Shown here: one piece after another, positions 45,631 to 61,300 of the stretch
Layout of the letters: the number at the start of each line of letters is the position of its first letter
Position numbering within the stretch: position 1 is the first letter of the stretch
NCBI GenBank assembly: GCA_027604185.1
Contig: JADGKB010000052.1
Span: 1-64,000, forward strand
Direction: 5' to 3'
Source: Boothiomyces macroporosus
Lineage: Eukaryota > Chytridiomycota > Chytridiomycetes > Rhizophydiales > Terramycetaceae
Length of the DNA stretch: 64,000 nucleotides
The notes under the pieces: generated by a model
Told to the model about the DNA's origin: nothing
Database searches by the model: none
What the model saw: only the letters and a program-made list of their open reading frames with translations
Translations under genes and position numbers: made by a program

Positions 45631-46559
45631 ATGTCATTACCAGACCTCTCTATTCAATCGCTGTACGACGTTAAGGGAAAAGTAGCCCTCGTAACCGGAG
45701 GAGCTACTGGAATTGGGTTTAGTAAGATGGATCTAATTTAGTGATTACCGCAGCTCTCGTCCAAAATGGTGCTAAAGGTACTCTTCACTAATCCAGTCTA
45801 TATTGCTTCTCGCAAGCTAAAGGCGGTTCAACAAGCGGCTGATGAATTAAATTCCAAAGGATATTCCGGACAGTGCATACCTTTACAAGCAGATTTAGCA
45901 GGGAAAATGGATGCTGATAAGCTTGCAGCATTAATTGCCGAAAAGGAATCTAAATTGCACTTTTTGTTTAATAATGCCGGAATGTCTTGGGGAAACCTTC
46001 TCACTGATTTTGATGAAGCTAACGGATGGGATCGATTGTTTGCCTTGAATGTCAAAGTTGTGTTTTATCTTTCAGTAGCGTAACCGTTACTAATGTAGAT
46101 TATTACCATTGCTCGACGCTGCATCTAACGGACGAGATGATCCGGCAAGAATCATCAACATTTCGTCTGTCGCTGGTAGCGCTCCTAAAGCTGAAACCCC
46201 TCTTAGTGATAACGGTGCTGGAACGTGGCCTTGTGATTATTTGCTTACCATAGATAACGCATCCAAAGCTGCGGTAAACCATTTGACAAGATCCCTTGCC
46301 ATCACATTTGCAAATCGCAATATTACTGTCAATGCAATCGCTCCAGGTTAATGAAACTAATACAGGCGTCTTTCCTTCAAAAATGACTGCATTTGGCATT
46401 AAACACAACAAGGATAAATTTGCAAAGATTGGAACTGCAAGGGACATGGCTGGGCTAGCCCTATTCTTATGCTCACCAGCCAGTGTACACATCACTGGAG
46501 CCGTTATTCCTATTGATGGTGGAGTAACTCTTAGTGAGGCAGCAATTTCAAAATTGTAA
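45631..46559 (+). CDS. Short-chain dehydrogenase/reductase (classical SDR)
   Basis: Exons 45631-45721, 45742-45777, 45797-46079, 46099-46232, 46254-46346, 46366-46559 give 276 aa. Introns are 20, 19, 19, 21 and 19 nt. Cofactor motif VTGGATGIG, then GFMITAALVQNGAKVYIASRK across introns 1 and 2, NNAG, NISSVAGS (catalytic Ser), and the catalytic Tyr/Lys in WPYNASKAAVNHLTRSLA. The Tyr codon is assembled across the fourth intron; without that splice the position would be Asp. The C-terminal GTARDMAGLALFLCSPASVHITGAVIPIDGG is typical. It resembles 3-oxoacyl-ACP-reductase/RhlG-like SDRs, but the substrate is unknown. One exon is 36 nt. Confidence 0.9.
46233..46253 (+). other. In-frame 21-nt intron creating the catalytic Tyr codon
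   Basis: GTGATT...CATAG contains no stop and is a multiple of three, so it is invisible to ORF inspection. Splicing gives T plus AT, a Tyr codon, yielding the classical YxxxK motif as YNASK. Confidence 0.85.
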
Positions 46560-46781
46560 TAAAGTCCCTTTGATCAAATCTTTGGAATTGATCGCTATGT
46601 GGTGGATAAATACAATATCATTTTATATCCCAACTGCCCTGTATCCCTGAGAGAAATCAGTGAGCAATACTAGATATTGGTTATGTGTTCAGTCTGGTTT
46701 CGATTGGAGCACTTTCGCTTGTGCCTCCCTTTTAGTCAGCCACCTTTGTTTTTGTCTTTCAACCCAAAATCCCATTCCGAA

Positions 46782-49196
<2,415 letters not shown>

Positions 49197-49253
49197 TTAA
49201 TTTCGGGGTAATAAATCATTTTGTATCAAATTTGATTCTGAAAAGACAGTATA

Positions 49254-52200
49254 TTAGTTTCTATGGGAGACAAAGTATTCTTTCAACTTTGCCTTCACTT
49301 CACCCAACTCCTTTGGATCGCGTCCGTTTGTTTCGCAGTATATCAATTCAACGATAACAAGATATTCTTCATAGGTAAACATCCCAACGTTTGTTTCGAC
49401 AAACAAGAGCAGCTCCTGCGATTAAAATATACTACCTCGCCAGAAAGGGCCAGTAGCTGAAAGTAGTTTCGAACTTTGGACAAATCCTTTTCATACAGAG
49501 CTGTAAAGCTAATAAGATTTTGCTGGAGTGAATGCACGTTGCTTAAAAGTCTAGAAACTCCATTCAAGTTGATCATTCTCAAGTGCCGAAGGTTGGAGCA
49601 TAAGACAGATGTAATTAGTTGTGTTAATCCATCAAAAACAAATCTGGGTCAACTGCAGGTACCTTGATTTTCTCATTGGGAGGGCTTCAACTATCATTTC
49701 TTCTATAGTAGTCAAATCAGTGTTTAGCAACCCGATATATGGATCTGGCTCAAAGTATTCCTCTTCAAGACAGTAATTTCCTTCCCTCATAGCCAAATCC
49801 AAGTAGTATATTACATGGCAACGCACCTCAATTCTAATCGAGAACAGTAAATGATTAATAAACGCTTGATATTCGTCAGTGATTTTGTCAAATTGCCTAA
49901 GTTAATAATACTTACAGTTCCATCTTTCCTGAAAGCGGCAATTCAAAGGCGTATTCTTCTTCAGCGATTACTTCTACCAAGCTGTCATCAGAAATGTTGG
50001 AAAATGCCCTAATCAATTCTTTCTTTTCAATAGCGAATATTTCAGTCATGTCTTTTTTGCTGGACGGACTTCGCAAGTACTTTAACTGATCAATCATCCA
50101 TTCTAACCCGTATAGCAAGTTCGCAAAGGCTTGTATTTTCCTTGGCTCAAGCAATAGCTCACTTCGGTGGAAAGATCTCTCTCCTTTGAGCTTCAGCTCC
50201 AGCTGAGTTTCCTTTTGGGACAAACTCCTATTCTGGTCCACGTTGATCTATTGTTAGTGTCTGTTACAGTTTTATTTCCAAAATACGTGATATCGGAAAG
50301 AACATCAACCAATTCATCCAATAATGACCATTGCACACTAATGACAGATATTTCCTGTTCTTGATCATTCGAAATTTGGTCAGTCGTCATATCGTGAGAT
50401 AAAATGCTTTTAAAGTAGTTGTTGCACTTTTCTGAATATTTCAAGAGAAGCGATTCCAAAAAGTTTACTACTTCCTTTGCTCTGACTGGCATGTTCTTTA
50501 GAGTTTGGCAAATACCATGCATGGCTAGCCCCATATTCAGCGCGCTCTGCAATTAGATTCAGTCTACTTTAAGTAATGGGTAAGGTGTGTCATTTCTGTT
50601 ATCTGCCTGGAAAGCATCTATTCCATTTATATGCGAATGGTAATACACTAGGATTTGCTCTTGAACCCGTACAAGGTAAACATTGAAAATGAAATCGTCA
50701 AGGAATAAATTGAAATTGCCCAATCTGGATTAGTTCGACAAACCTAGACCCAATAGTGAACTCCATATTTCTGATAAACTCCATCGTTGGTTTATAAGCA
50801 ATAAGAATATTTGCAGGACATGAAGGTACTATAAGCCTGTGGCCGCTATCAAGTACATTTGCAAACTTTTCAGCTATATTATCCTTCTTCACTTGGACTT
50901 TTGAAAAGTTGATTGGTAGAGCATCATTGTACAACTTTTGCAAGCTTTCATTCGTCTTTGTGGTGACATGAAATAGTTGCTTGGTTAAGATAACTCTACT
51001 TTAGCTTGTCTTTCATTCTTCTTTTTAGTATCTTTGAGCATCTCTGAGATTGCTAGCACTGGACTGAATGCAGTTTCATTGTGGTTAGATCCAGATAAAT
51101 AGTCATACAAGAGGGCACGCAATTCATTTTGTATGGCAACTGAAATCTCTCGTTTGGTGTAAAAATCTAATAAACGACAACTTACCGTATTCAGTTCCTG
51201 ATTTCTAAATTAGTTTTGCAGTACCTCTGAAAATACTTTTGCACATTCCAAAGTGAAAATATGCCCATCCAGCACTGCTTCAAAGTTCTGATATAGAGTG
51301 GTCAAAAACAGATTGAATAAAACATGGTCTGGCAGTGCATCGATATGCAAATACTCGGAATTCAATTCCCTTTCTGAATTTTGTGGTTGTCTCGATTAGA
51401 ATTTCGTTACAATGAATCGATTTCAGAAATTACTCGATCAACAACGTGAAACAGATCGATCAGAAGGTATTCCTTTAGATGCTATGTAAATCGGCAACTA
51501 CTTCAAGCACTTTTTCAAACTTGCCTAATTGGAACAAGCATTCCAGGATTGATTTCATCTGGCCATAACAGTCAACATCCTCTTCGATTCCATCTTCGTA
51601 ATCTTCTTGAAAAATCCCCTTCTTGAATTGCAATGTCTCGGTACTTTTTCGAGTTTCAAAGTCAAAGTTTAGGTTTTCAATATTTGGCCTACTATCAGAA
51701 TGAACTACATTTCTAAGATTAGCTATTCAGACCTCTATTTATTCGTAAAGCGTATACTTTGGTTTTGAGGTAAATGTGGTTTTGAAGCTCCTTAGTCAGG
51801 GTTTCTTGGAGCATCTACCTTAAAACCGAGTTACCAGTTTGCTCTGCTTTAATTTATCTCTAATGTCCTCGAGCGCCCCGATATCATTTAAATCTGGACT
51901 GTAAATTGTGCGTTCCATTGATCTCAATACTTTAACCGCGTCAATATACATCTTCTCTTGGATAAGAGATTCCAGTTTTATCTGGCTTGACTGAACATCA
52001 CTGATAGTTTCAAGTATCCTGCTCATCTCTTTGTACTGCATACTCTTCACCCAGAGATGTAACAAATCAAATCGCTTACACTCCAGCAGTTCTTTTGCTT
52101 GATCCAAACTGCTCTTGATTTCCTGCACTCTTCTCTTAGAATCCGCAATTGTATCGACCACTGAACTAAACTTTTGAATGGCGTTATTAAATGCCAAGTG

Positions 52201-52573
52201 GTAATCTAGGTCAATAATAGGATACCGTTGACCACTAGATCCATCGCATTCTCTACGCCGTCATATACTTTTAAAAATCCCTCGAAATCACTTCCCAGCG
52301 AACTGCCATCCAGCAACGACAATGAGTATGGTATAGGATTAAACTATTATTAGATTTATATACTTCTGCACTCGTCATAAAATCCCAGCTGTGTCTTACA
52401 ACGCTCATTACTTCTGTAACCATGCTTGGCATGGAGTTGGGTTCATCCATTTCAGGCGTAAGGATTTTTGAAGACGTTGAATTGGAATTGGATTCTGTTT
52501 GAGGAAAGAAAGTATTAAGATTGGGGGTTTTAGCATCTTTCTTTATCACTGGTCGTTGTCTGCCCGCAAACAT
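49254..52573 (-). CDS. SEC8: Exocyst complex subunit SEC8/EXOC4
   Basis: Tethers secretory vesicles to the plasma membrane. Exons: 52573-52364, 52343-52226, 52205-51835, 51814-51733, 51704-51502, 51481-51411, 51390-51225, 51204-51186, 51166-51000, 50979-50744, 50724-50568, 50546-50268, 50247-49916, 49896-49663, 49643-49436, 49415-49254, about 1004 aa. Family marks: SWDFMTSAEFNPIPYSLSLLDGSSLG, AFNNAIQKFSSVVDTIADSKRRVQEIKSSL, ELQNHIYLKTK, then the helical body ending in LLLFVETNVGMFTYEEYLVIVELIY. Introns are mostly 19-21 nt; one exon is 19 nt. At 51705-51757 the splice is uncertain: a single 28-nt intron (51705-51732) or two introns separated by a 2-nt exon. The start is the first Met of MFAGRQRPVIKK. 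Confidence 0.9.
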
Positions 52574-52702
52574 GTCGCGTTCTCTTTCAAAAAACTTTCT
52601 CAATACCAACTTTTTATCCCAGACCAACAAATAGTACTTGTTCAGCATAATCGGCAGCACCAGGGTTGGGGAGACTGGCAGAATTAATATCAAGTAAAGA
52701 CT

Positions 52703-55700
52703 TTATTTCAACAGTGAAGACAAAAATATGGCCTTGATTATCTGTGGAAGCGCTTTGTTGTCAAGACAAGTAAAGGAATTTCCTTTCAACCCACTTGAAA
52801 GGCGCTCTGCTTGCTGGGATAGGTTCCCAATAAAGATAATAAACGCATTTACAGCACTGTTTGCATGCAGTTCTAGGTGAAATTTCACTTACCGCTTGAA
52901 ATGGCAGCTGGGCTGATATTGTATTGATGGAGATTGGCATCTGAAAGCACGAGTACAAAATAATCATCTCCTTCTTCCTTTACAACATTCTTAATCCCTG
53001 TGGATATCGCAGAGAGCGTGTTATCTAGTTTAAAGAATACATACCCCCACTCATACAATAGTTTGCATGCGTTTTCATTCGTGACAGTATTTCAAAAATG
53101 TCCTTTTCATTCTTTGGATATATTTTGTTGGGAATCAACTCTAAATCAGGACCATCCCCAGAATGGCCATAAAACTTATAGTTGAATTTGTGTTCAAACC
53201 CTTTGAAGGCTTCATTAATTCAGGAATACCTTCCATTATCATAAGAGCGCACTCCAAAGATCGATCCATTCTTCCATCATGACCATTGAATCTCATCATA
53301 CTTGCACTCAGATCAAACACGACAATGATTTGTTTTGGTTTGTGTTGAAAAGAATTATCATCGTCTGTTCCTCTAATTTTATAAATTGCCCGATCGCCAG
53401 CAATGCTATCTACCCTAAGGTTAATCCAGCTTACAATTTTGCATCATCAATATCTCCGCCGGTTTTATTTTTGAGCCAAACCCTCTCTTTATTCTTTACC
53501 TCAATGGTTTCCAATATTGCTCGCAATTCTTGTATCTCTTTCTTTACATTTTCTTTGTATTTCAAAAATATATCCATATCCTTGGCCCCCATGTTGATTT
53601 TTTTCAAGTGATTTGCCAGATTCAATCTGTGAAGCTCTTTTTGTGCATCACTGACTTCTTTTGGGAGTTCACCAATTTTGCGCTGTCGTTAAGGATGTGG
53701 TACTAATTCGAATGTTTCAGGATTAATTGTATCAGACTTTCTAGCTTCAACAGGGATTGAATCTGCCTGCGTATTAATCGCCATAGTACCGGTCCTCCAG
53801 ATGACCCATTGCCCATACCACCTTGCCCTCCAACACCTTTATTAGCCTAATTTACCTTCTCCCTGACCTTCGCCCTCACCTTCTCCACTTCCTTTACCTT
53901 TTCCCTTTCCAATACCTATGCCTTCTTGGACAACATCCGATTCTACAAATGCAATTTTATCAGGATGCTCCCCATCAATAACTAATTTTAATTTTCCAGT
54001 TTCTAGGGCACCAGTTAAGCTGGCCCACTTTTTCAAATCCTCCGTTATTGCCTTTCGATCAAGCTGGAAAACACCCATATAGCCATATTGATTTGTGTAA
54101 AGGATTGTCCCATTGTTCAAGTCAAGCAATCTTCCCTTTTCGTCTGGACGAGACACATATATACGCCTTCCCTTACCCTGCTTAAGTGAAAGAACTTCAA
54201 TAAACCCTGTTAAAGAATCATTCTGAGATTAGCCTTGGATACCTTTTTGCTGGTACTCACAGATACAAAATATTCCAGATTTTCTACTGTTATTGAATCA
54301 CAATAGACAGCGCTCATACTCTCTCTTTGCAATCCAAATATTTCCTTGTAATCATAAGGTGTGGATTTGGAAAATGCTGTGTACAAATCTAGGTAAAAGT
54401 ACAGAGTACCAGGAGGTGCGAGGTTGAACCAATAAGATTTTGAACTGTCTATCAATATTTTTCCTGGTTGAATTTTTCCCTTGTACGTTTGCTGCAAACC
54501 GTGAGTGATAATCCTAAAGTCTTTTGTGAAATTAAGTTCAAACAAGTTGCTTTCAGTAGATCTCACAACAAGGTTTTCACCACATACGTCAATATGCTGA
54601 ATTCTAAATGGGAGCTCGTACGAGAACTGTACGAAATCAGTGAACCTCACCAAAACCAAGATTTGATAATTTTGATGATAAATCACTACTGTAAATGGAT
54701 CATTACCAGCATATTGTTCAAGAAAACAACCTTTGCAAAAAATTGATTCCGTCATTGGATCAAGCCCAAGAACCACAGTTTTTGAAATAGTCTGATCTGC
54801 AAAATTCAGGATAAGCAAACTATGTTCATGGGAATCGTGGATGACAAACTTCTGTAGCCCAATTTCACACACAGTTAGACGTAAATTTCTTCGGGAAGGA
54901 ATATATTCGTAAAGTGGAATCTGGCGTCGTTGGTTGAAATTTGGATTTATAAGAGTAAGCATAACGGGATCACTAGACACCAGATATAGATGATTGTCAG
55001 AAGCAAGATGAATGTCCATCAAAAATCCAGAAGATATACCTTTAAACGACAGTAAATGTTCAGAAAAAGTCATCGAGCGTTCAGAATTAACTAAAGTTTA
55101 CCATTGACCACATCGATATCTTCCCAGTGTTTGGAGATGTCCATTTTCCAAGTACCTCTCATTATCAACTCTCTAGTCGTGGCAGTTATGCCAGTAGGCG
55201 ACTCTGCACTATAATGCCATTTCCCCAATAACATTGGCTGTCCCAACGCAAAATCTTCGCCCAGATTAATTGAAAATTGGGATTCTGATATTGTAGGCAA
55301 TCCATTTTTACCCATAGTTTCGAAAATCAAGTCCTTTACATCATCATTTAAATCAAAATCAAAAACATTCTTCAATGCTCGGGACACCCCTTCCCCTGGA
55401 TACAATTCCAAATGTCTTACTACATTTACTAGTTCCCTTGTAGAGTAAGGATAGTTGATTAATCCATCATCTACAAGTTTTCGCAATTCAGTGAATGCTT
55501 TTATCAGTTTGGATAATGTCTCTTTGGGAATGTTTGGTCCATAATTTTGAAGGAGCTTGAGTTCTGAATCTGGAGGAGGATTGTCCACACAATGAAGTGC
55601 AAAAACGTCTCCTACCTCATTGAAAAAGTCATTTCCTAAAAATGGAAATCCAGGCCTATTTGCAAGCGCAATCACTCTAAAGTCTTTGTGAATTACTATA

Positions 55701-58342
55701 GTGTTTGAATCCATCATTGCATTCACTGAATCAGGAGAAACTATTTTTCGTCCATCGTTTAAAACCATTTCACCGTCTTCGATCAATGATTTCAAGATTG
55801 AAGTGACATGTGTTGGCGCTTTATCTGCTTCATCTACCACCAATACATAGCCTTCTTTCACTGCTCGAACAAGAGGTGAATCTTCATAAACCAATTTACC
55901 ATTGATGATTGAAGGGCTGGATGTTAAATTGTAAACAGTGGTATCCCTGTGGAGTTGAATATATTCCCTTGAGAATCTCATTAGCTGCAGGAATCGATCC
56001 ACTATTTTGTTTTTTCCAACTCCTTGGTTTCCAACCAAAAGTAAGTGTTCACCAAGATTGAAATCTTTCAGCATTTCCTGCATATTAAATATCATCTACT
56101 TGAATAATGCGCGTTTGTCTAGGGTTGTCGTAAAACAAGATATTTGGAATTAAAACTGGATTGGAAGTCTGTGAAATAGTTCCTTCAACCGATCCGATTT
56201 TCAATTTCACAGCCTTTCCAGAATCGTCATAAATAATCTCATGCTTTAAATTCGAATCGTCTACTGCGTGCTCTTTGATTTCATGCTGCTTCAAGAGTTC
56301 AACAAGCGCTTGCTTTACCAAGGTCGGAAGAAACTTGAAAAGCATGGTTTTTAATATTACACCGTAAATGGTGTCTTGGGGGTAATTCGAAAGGCGACGA
56401 CAAATTCTGATCATTTGGCGAATAGAAAAGTTGTCTGACAATTGCTTGATTGCTTCCGATTCACTCTGTCTAATTGTATTCGCAAAGTTGATAATTTTCA
56501 AAATTGTTGCAGGAGGCAAATTCGGGAAAAGTGAGTTTAAAATGCGTTGCTCTTCATCAGTGCCCAAAGGTCTCACGGTAACGAATAAAAACATTGCCAT
56601 TGTCTCCGGATTCAACCAATTTGATTTCTTGCTCAAGTTTCCAGGTTTTGCAATACCAATAATTCTAAACGACGGATGAATTGGATAAAATCCCTTACTG
56701 TCCATATCTTTGGCTGTCCAGTTGTTTCTCTCCATCAAAAGCTTAAACCTCTTGGTATTGATTAGATACTTTCCATTTGGAAGAGGAATTTCTCTTTCTG
56801 AAATTAATCGTTGCAACGAAGATATAGTTCCATGAGGAAGGACATCAATACCGTCTAGAATCGCAACTTTTCCTTGAATAGCTGCAGTAACAAGTTGAGA
56901 ATTTTCCCAAACAGTGTCCCCGTTTGAATTTGTATTTCTCCTTTGCAAAATATCCCTTGCAGTCATATCCTTGTATAAAGATATAACCTCTGTACCATAT
57001 CCTAATAGCTGGCAGAATGTTTTCACTAGAGTGCTTTTCCCCGTTCCTTTTTCTCCCACTACACATATATCGTGAGAACTATGAGCCAAAAGGATATCAC
57101 ACACAAGATTGTCATGGCTAAGTTAGAGCACGTATACTATGGTGTTCGAATGTAACTGTTGTTATACTGCACTTTTCCCCAGCCAGACTGGAGCTCCAAA
57201 TTGCTTTTCTTCCCATTAAGTGTAAATTTGAACACTTTAACCTGATCGGATTTCCAGGCAACCCGATTATACTGGATGGGGAATTCTACGGAAGACGGAT
57301 CCAAAAATAAATTGAACCTTTCAAACATTTTCTGCACAGTGTTTTTCATTTGATGGTCTGCGGATGAAATGAACAATGGGGGATAGCACATCTGTATGAT
57401 ATATTTGGGGTCAATATCAACCAAATTGAGCACATTAAATATTCCGTCCAAGGTTTTGGGGAAATCAATGATTATCGCACCTTGGTCAGGTTCAACATTT
57501 TGAACTACGTTTGCCAGTCCGATAATGTTCTTTACATGCTCCTGTTTCACAGAAATAAACCGACTTTGAATTGACGAAATGTGTGAATCATAGTCAAAAT
57601 GATTTATATTCCTAGCTTGAAATCTGCTTCTAAACGGAGGGTCAAGAGGGAATCCTTCATACTTTGGCACCGGCAATCCAAGTGCAATTACCAAGAACTG
57701 CTCCGATACCTTCACAAGATTAAACTTTTCATAATCCCCATCGTTATTTTTCACAATTTCATCATACCTTTTGGGGTGCACCAAAAACCTCCCATCTTCC
57801 AACGCCATTTCTCGATTTTCCAAGAGATTATTAAGGATCGGGAGCACGTTCCTTTCTGCTTTCTTACATTAGCTGTTTAAAAATACCTCTACTCCATCTA
57901 AAATCAAGATTCGTCCTTCAATTGCCGCTCGAACACACCCTTGGTCAAAATAAACGGCGTTTCCGTTTCTAATCTCCCTTCTTTGTTTCAAATCTCCATC
58001 TGTTGTATCTCTGGTGATGGGAATATATTCAATTTCGCGTTGGGTAAGCTGAGCGTAAATTAAGGCAATCAATAATTTCAACGGGCCTGGAGCACTTTGG
58101 TTACAACAAAATTACCCAATCAAGAACATATCTTGCTTCAAGTTTCCTTTCTGAATCATCCATCTCAAATGGGAGAGGACAGTTTGAGATTTCAAAAATT
58201 GTTCAACATTTTCCACATTTGGAACTAATTCAGGGTAATTAGGAGGGCTGACAATAATGTGTGCATCTCCAATACTTATCTGTGATGTGGTTGATGTAAG
58301 AGTGCTTTGAATATTCTTCAACCTTTCAATCGGCCGAGACAT
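52703..58342 (-). CDS. VWA8: von Willebrand factor A domain-containing protein 8 (MoxR-type AAA+ ATPase)
   Basis: Exons: 58342-58116, 58094-57887, 57862-57138, 57117-56100, 56077-55102, 55081-54243, 54222-53856, 53836-53790, 53766-53704, 53682-53435, 53414-53230, 53209-53045, 53024-52893, 52872-52703; 1789 aa (human about 1900). Three AAA+ modules: the first has a degenerate P-loop (FLIGAPGPLKLL), the second VVGEKGTGKSTLV, the third LLVGNQGVGKNKIV with LVVDEADKAP. After a beta-rich middle and a Gly/Lys/Glu repeat, a C-terminal VWA domain carries the metal site DLSAS and YGHSGDGPD, LVLSDANL. In animals VWA8 is a mitochondrial matrix ATPase of unclear role; the N-terminus here shows no obvious presequence. 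The fifth intron (55082-55101) seems to end in TG. Confidence 0.93.
55082..55101 (-). other. Putative GT-TG intron, 20 nt, in VWA8
   Basis: Begins GTAAAC and ends TTAATTCTG. Removing exactly 20 nt joins WEDIDVVN to ERSMTFSEHLLSF in frame. An internal TAG would otherwise stop the protein, and no AG acceptor that keeps frame lies within about 30 nt. Confidence 0.6.
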
Positions 58343-61300
58343 TTAAAGGGAAAAAGTGAAAGTGGCAAACTCAATTTTTCAACCGCAAATTGAGTATCTG
58401 GCTTTATGTGATTAAGTTGGATGAGTTGGGTACGTGCGGTTACTCGTTCAAGGAAGGAAGAATTGTCTAGTGTAACTCTAACTACCATAAATGGACAATC
58501 ATGGATTCACAACTGTATTTTTGATTCGAGAATCAAGTCCACTTAATAGTAATCATACCTGCATATATGCCTTCCACTTTGGCTCCCGTTTTGAGCCATT
58601 TGCAATTGATTGGTTGCAAACAATTATGAAATAATGGAATTAACGCGACATCTATTTTACATTGAATTGGATAATATCTCCATGATCAAATAGGTTACTT
58701 GCGAGCACCCATATTCACCGATAATCACCAACAATTAACAATATTGTTCCAATACAATAGCCATAGGAGGAGCTTCATGATTTATGTCAAACTAACCTCT
58801 CCTACATATAGGAAATTCTCACTTTTGCTTTGCAACCTTATCCAAGCTAATTGAGTCTCAATTCATCTGTAAAACTCTAATATCATTCGAAAATTGTAGT
58901 TCCTATACACCATACATGTCCAATAATAAGACCAAATAACTTTCTTCCAAAATATCTAATTATTCTAATATTTCAACTTTAATGTTACAAAGTGGGACTG
59001 TTAAGTGTTTGTTTTTGATCGTTTTCAACATAGTAGGAGAATATAATTTACATATCAACAGCAATAAACAATCCAGAATAAAAGTTGAAAACTATTTCAA
59101 GTACAATTGTTGAAAATCAAAGAATACAGATTTCCGCCTTGTCATAGGAGTCGACATTACTAAAAATACAACCTGAATAACTTATTTAGGAAACCAAAAG
59201 CTTTCATGCTCCACAAAGCATGTGCAAAATTTACTATAAGGGTAATATCTGGTGCCCTTCGCGATATTTATTGGTGCAAATTTCTGAATGGTGATTTTTC
59301 AGTCGCATTTGAACCAAAATATAAAAGTTACGTCGAATTACCAATAATTCATAATTACAATAAAATCATTGTAATTTCTTTCTTTCTAGATTAACACTTC
59401 CCAAGCAAAACATATAACATTTGGTAATGCCAATTTCTTTAAATCTTGTCAAATATAATTATGAAAACATTTTTTTTAAGTATTAATTTTGTATATATTA
59501 GTATTTTGTAATAGCAAAGCTCATTGTCTAATTGTGTTTGTCACTACATTTCAAGGGCATATAAACGATGAAAAAGCCAACTTGCCTAGAATTAAAAAGG
59601 AAAAATGAAAATAAAGTAATGGAGGGTTTGTAAATATAGGAAGTTAAAGTTTCACTATGCAAAGAATACCTTTTTGAATGATTCTCGCACAGCTCTTTTC
59701 TAAATGTTTAACCCAATTGTTAGATTATCAAGCAAACTTTGATTCCCAATCCAAGAATAAACTAATACAAATACAACAATATGTTGAAAAAATTTCTCAC
59801 TGGTATCGCTATAGAGAAATGGAGTATGCAAATAACTCAGTAAAATTCCTAGCAAATAAATGAGCGTCGATTCGGAAAATTTCCTGGTGAATGCATTCGT
59901 TAATCATTAAATGACCAAAATACTATATTTATTAACATTCTTATCTTGCTGCAAAATTTCACAAACTTTTATCTATCGCAATAACTTATTGAGGTAATTA
60001 TGTACATCCTACTTCTTTCAATCGCCCAAAAAATACTTTCATTGAAGGTATATTTGATTTTTCTAATATTATATACCTACCAGGCTTCTTTAACCTGTGG
60101 ACTCGATATTTTTTATCTTTGTAATATATTTGTTCAGTAGCAATTCGCTGGACTTGAAGTATTATTGTCCAACTGGTATTGTATATTTATTGATTCGATG
60201 GTAATTCGTATAATATGGTATGGAGATTTGCCTAGACCTAAACAATCCAATTACCGCACATCGAGTCAGCCAAGATTCAATTGCAGAGCAATCACCTTTG
60301 TTTCACCATGTTATTCCCATTCGGTAAAGCGCCTTGCATTCTTTGCTGCCAGAAGGGAAAAATATAATTCTATAATATGAAAAATGGAAGTATTCTAAAA
60401 TGACTATTTGCTATTTTTGTAATTTAACTTTATTTAACCTCGATCTTGGAAGAAAAGCACTCTCAAAATTGAATCGTAAAACTCACCAATAGTTCAGGCA
60501 ATATAAATATGTAAAATTATAAACAGCTATATGCATTCAAGCCCTACTAAATCTTTATTGCAAAAAGACACTACAAACGCTGAATTATCCGATATCATCA
60601 AGTAAATTGGTAGAAAGTTAAAGTCTTTGATTGTATTTCGGTTGTTGAACATGTTAATCTTTGGAAGAATTGGTAAATTGACAGTTTGATTGTGTTATTA
60701 AATATTACAGAGCCTGGTCCAACTTATTGTTCACTTGACTTTTTCTGGAATATTTCCTGTATCACCAAACATTGGAAGATCAAATTTCAAAATGTATTGA
60801 CTTTTTGAAGTTGTTCTGCTTTAAAAGGAATAATATTTGAATTGTACTTGTCTTCAATCACACCATAAATATTTGAAATAATCTTACCAATCATGCAATG
60901 TATGAATTATTTGAAATTCATAACTTTACCAGAGTGATTGAGGGAATGTTACACTCGGCACTTTAGGATATATTTTAAAAATGTGAATTCGATACAAAAT
61001 GCTTTTGAACTGACTTTCATGAGTGTCTGAATTTATTTAACGATTTTCAAAATAATTTAAAGTAGATTCACACTCTCTCAAACTGTATTTATCTAATTTT
61101 AGGCTAGTTGGAATAATTATAAAATGTTATTTCAACTTTTGGAGTTTACTTGAACAATTGTAGACTGGAGTATTAACAGCTAGGAATTGACTCTTATATT
61201 ATCAAATACCGAGAAAGTTTGCGTGATTTTAAACGTATAGTTTGATCTGAGCCTCATTTCCATTAACTTCCCACTGAAATTATATATTGTGAATAGTTAG

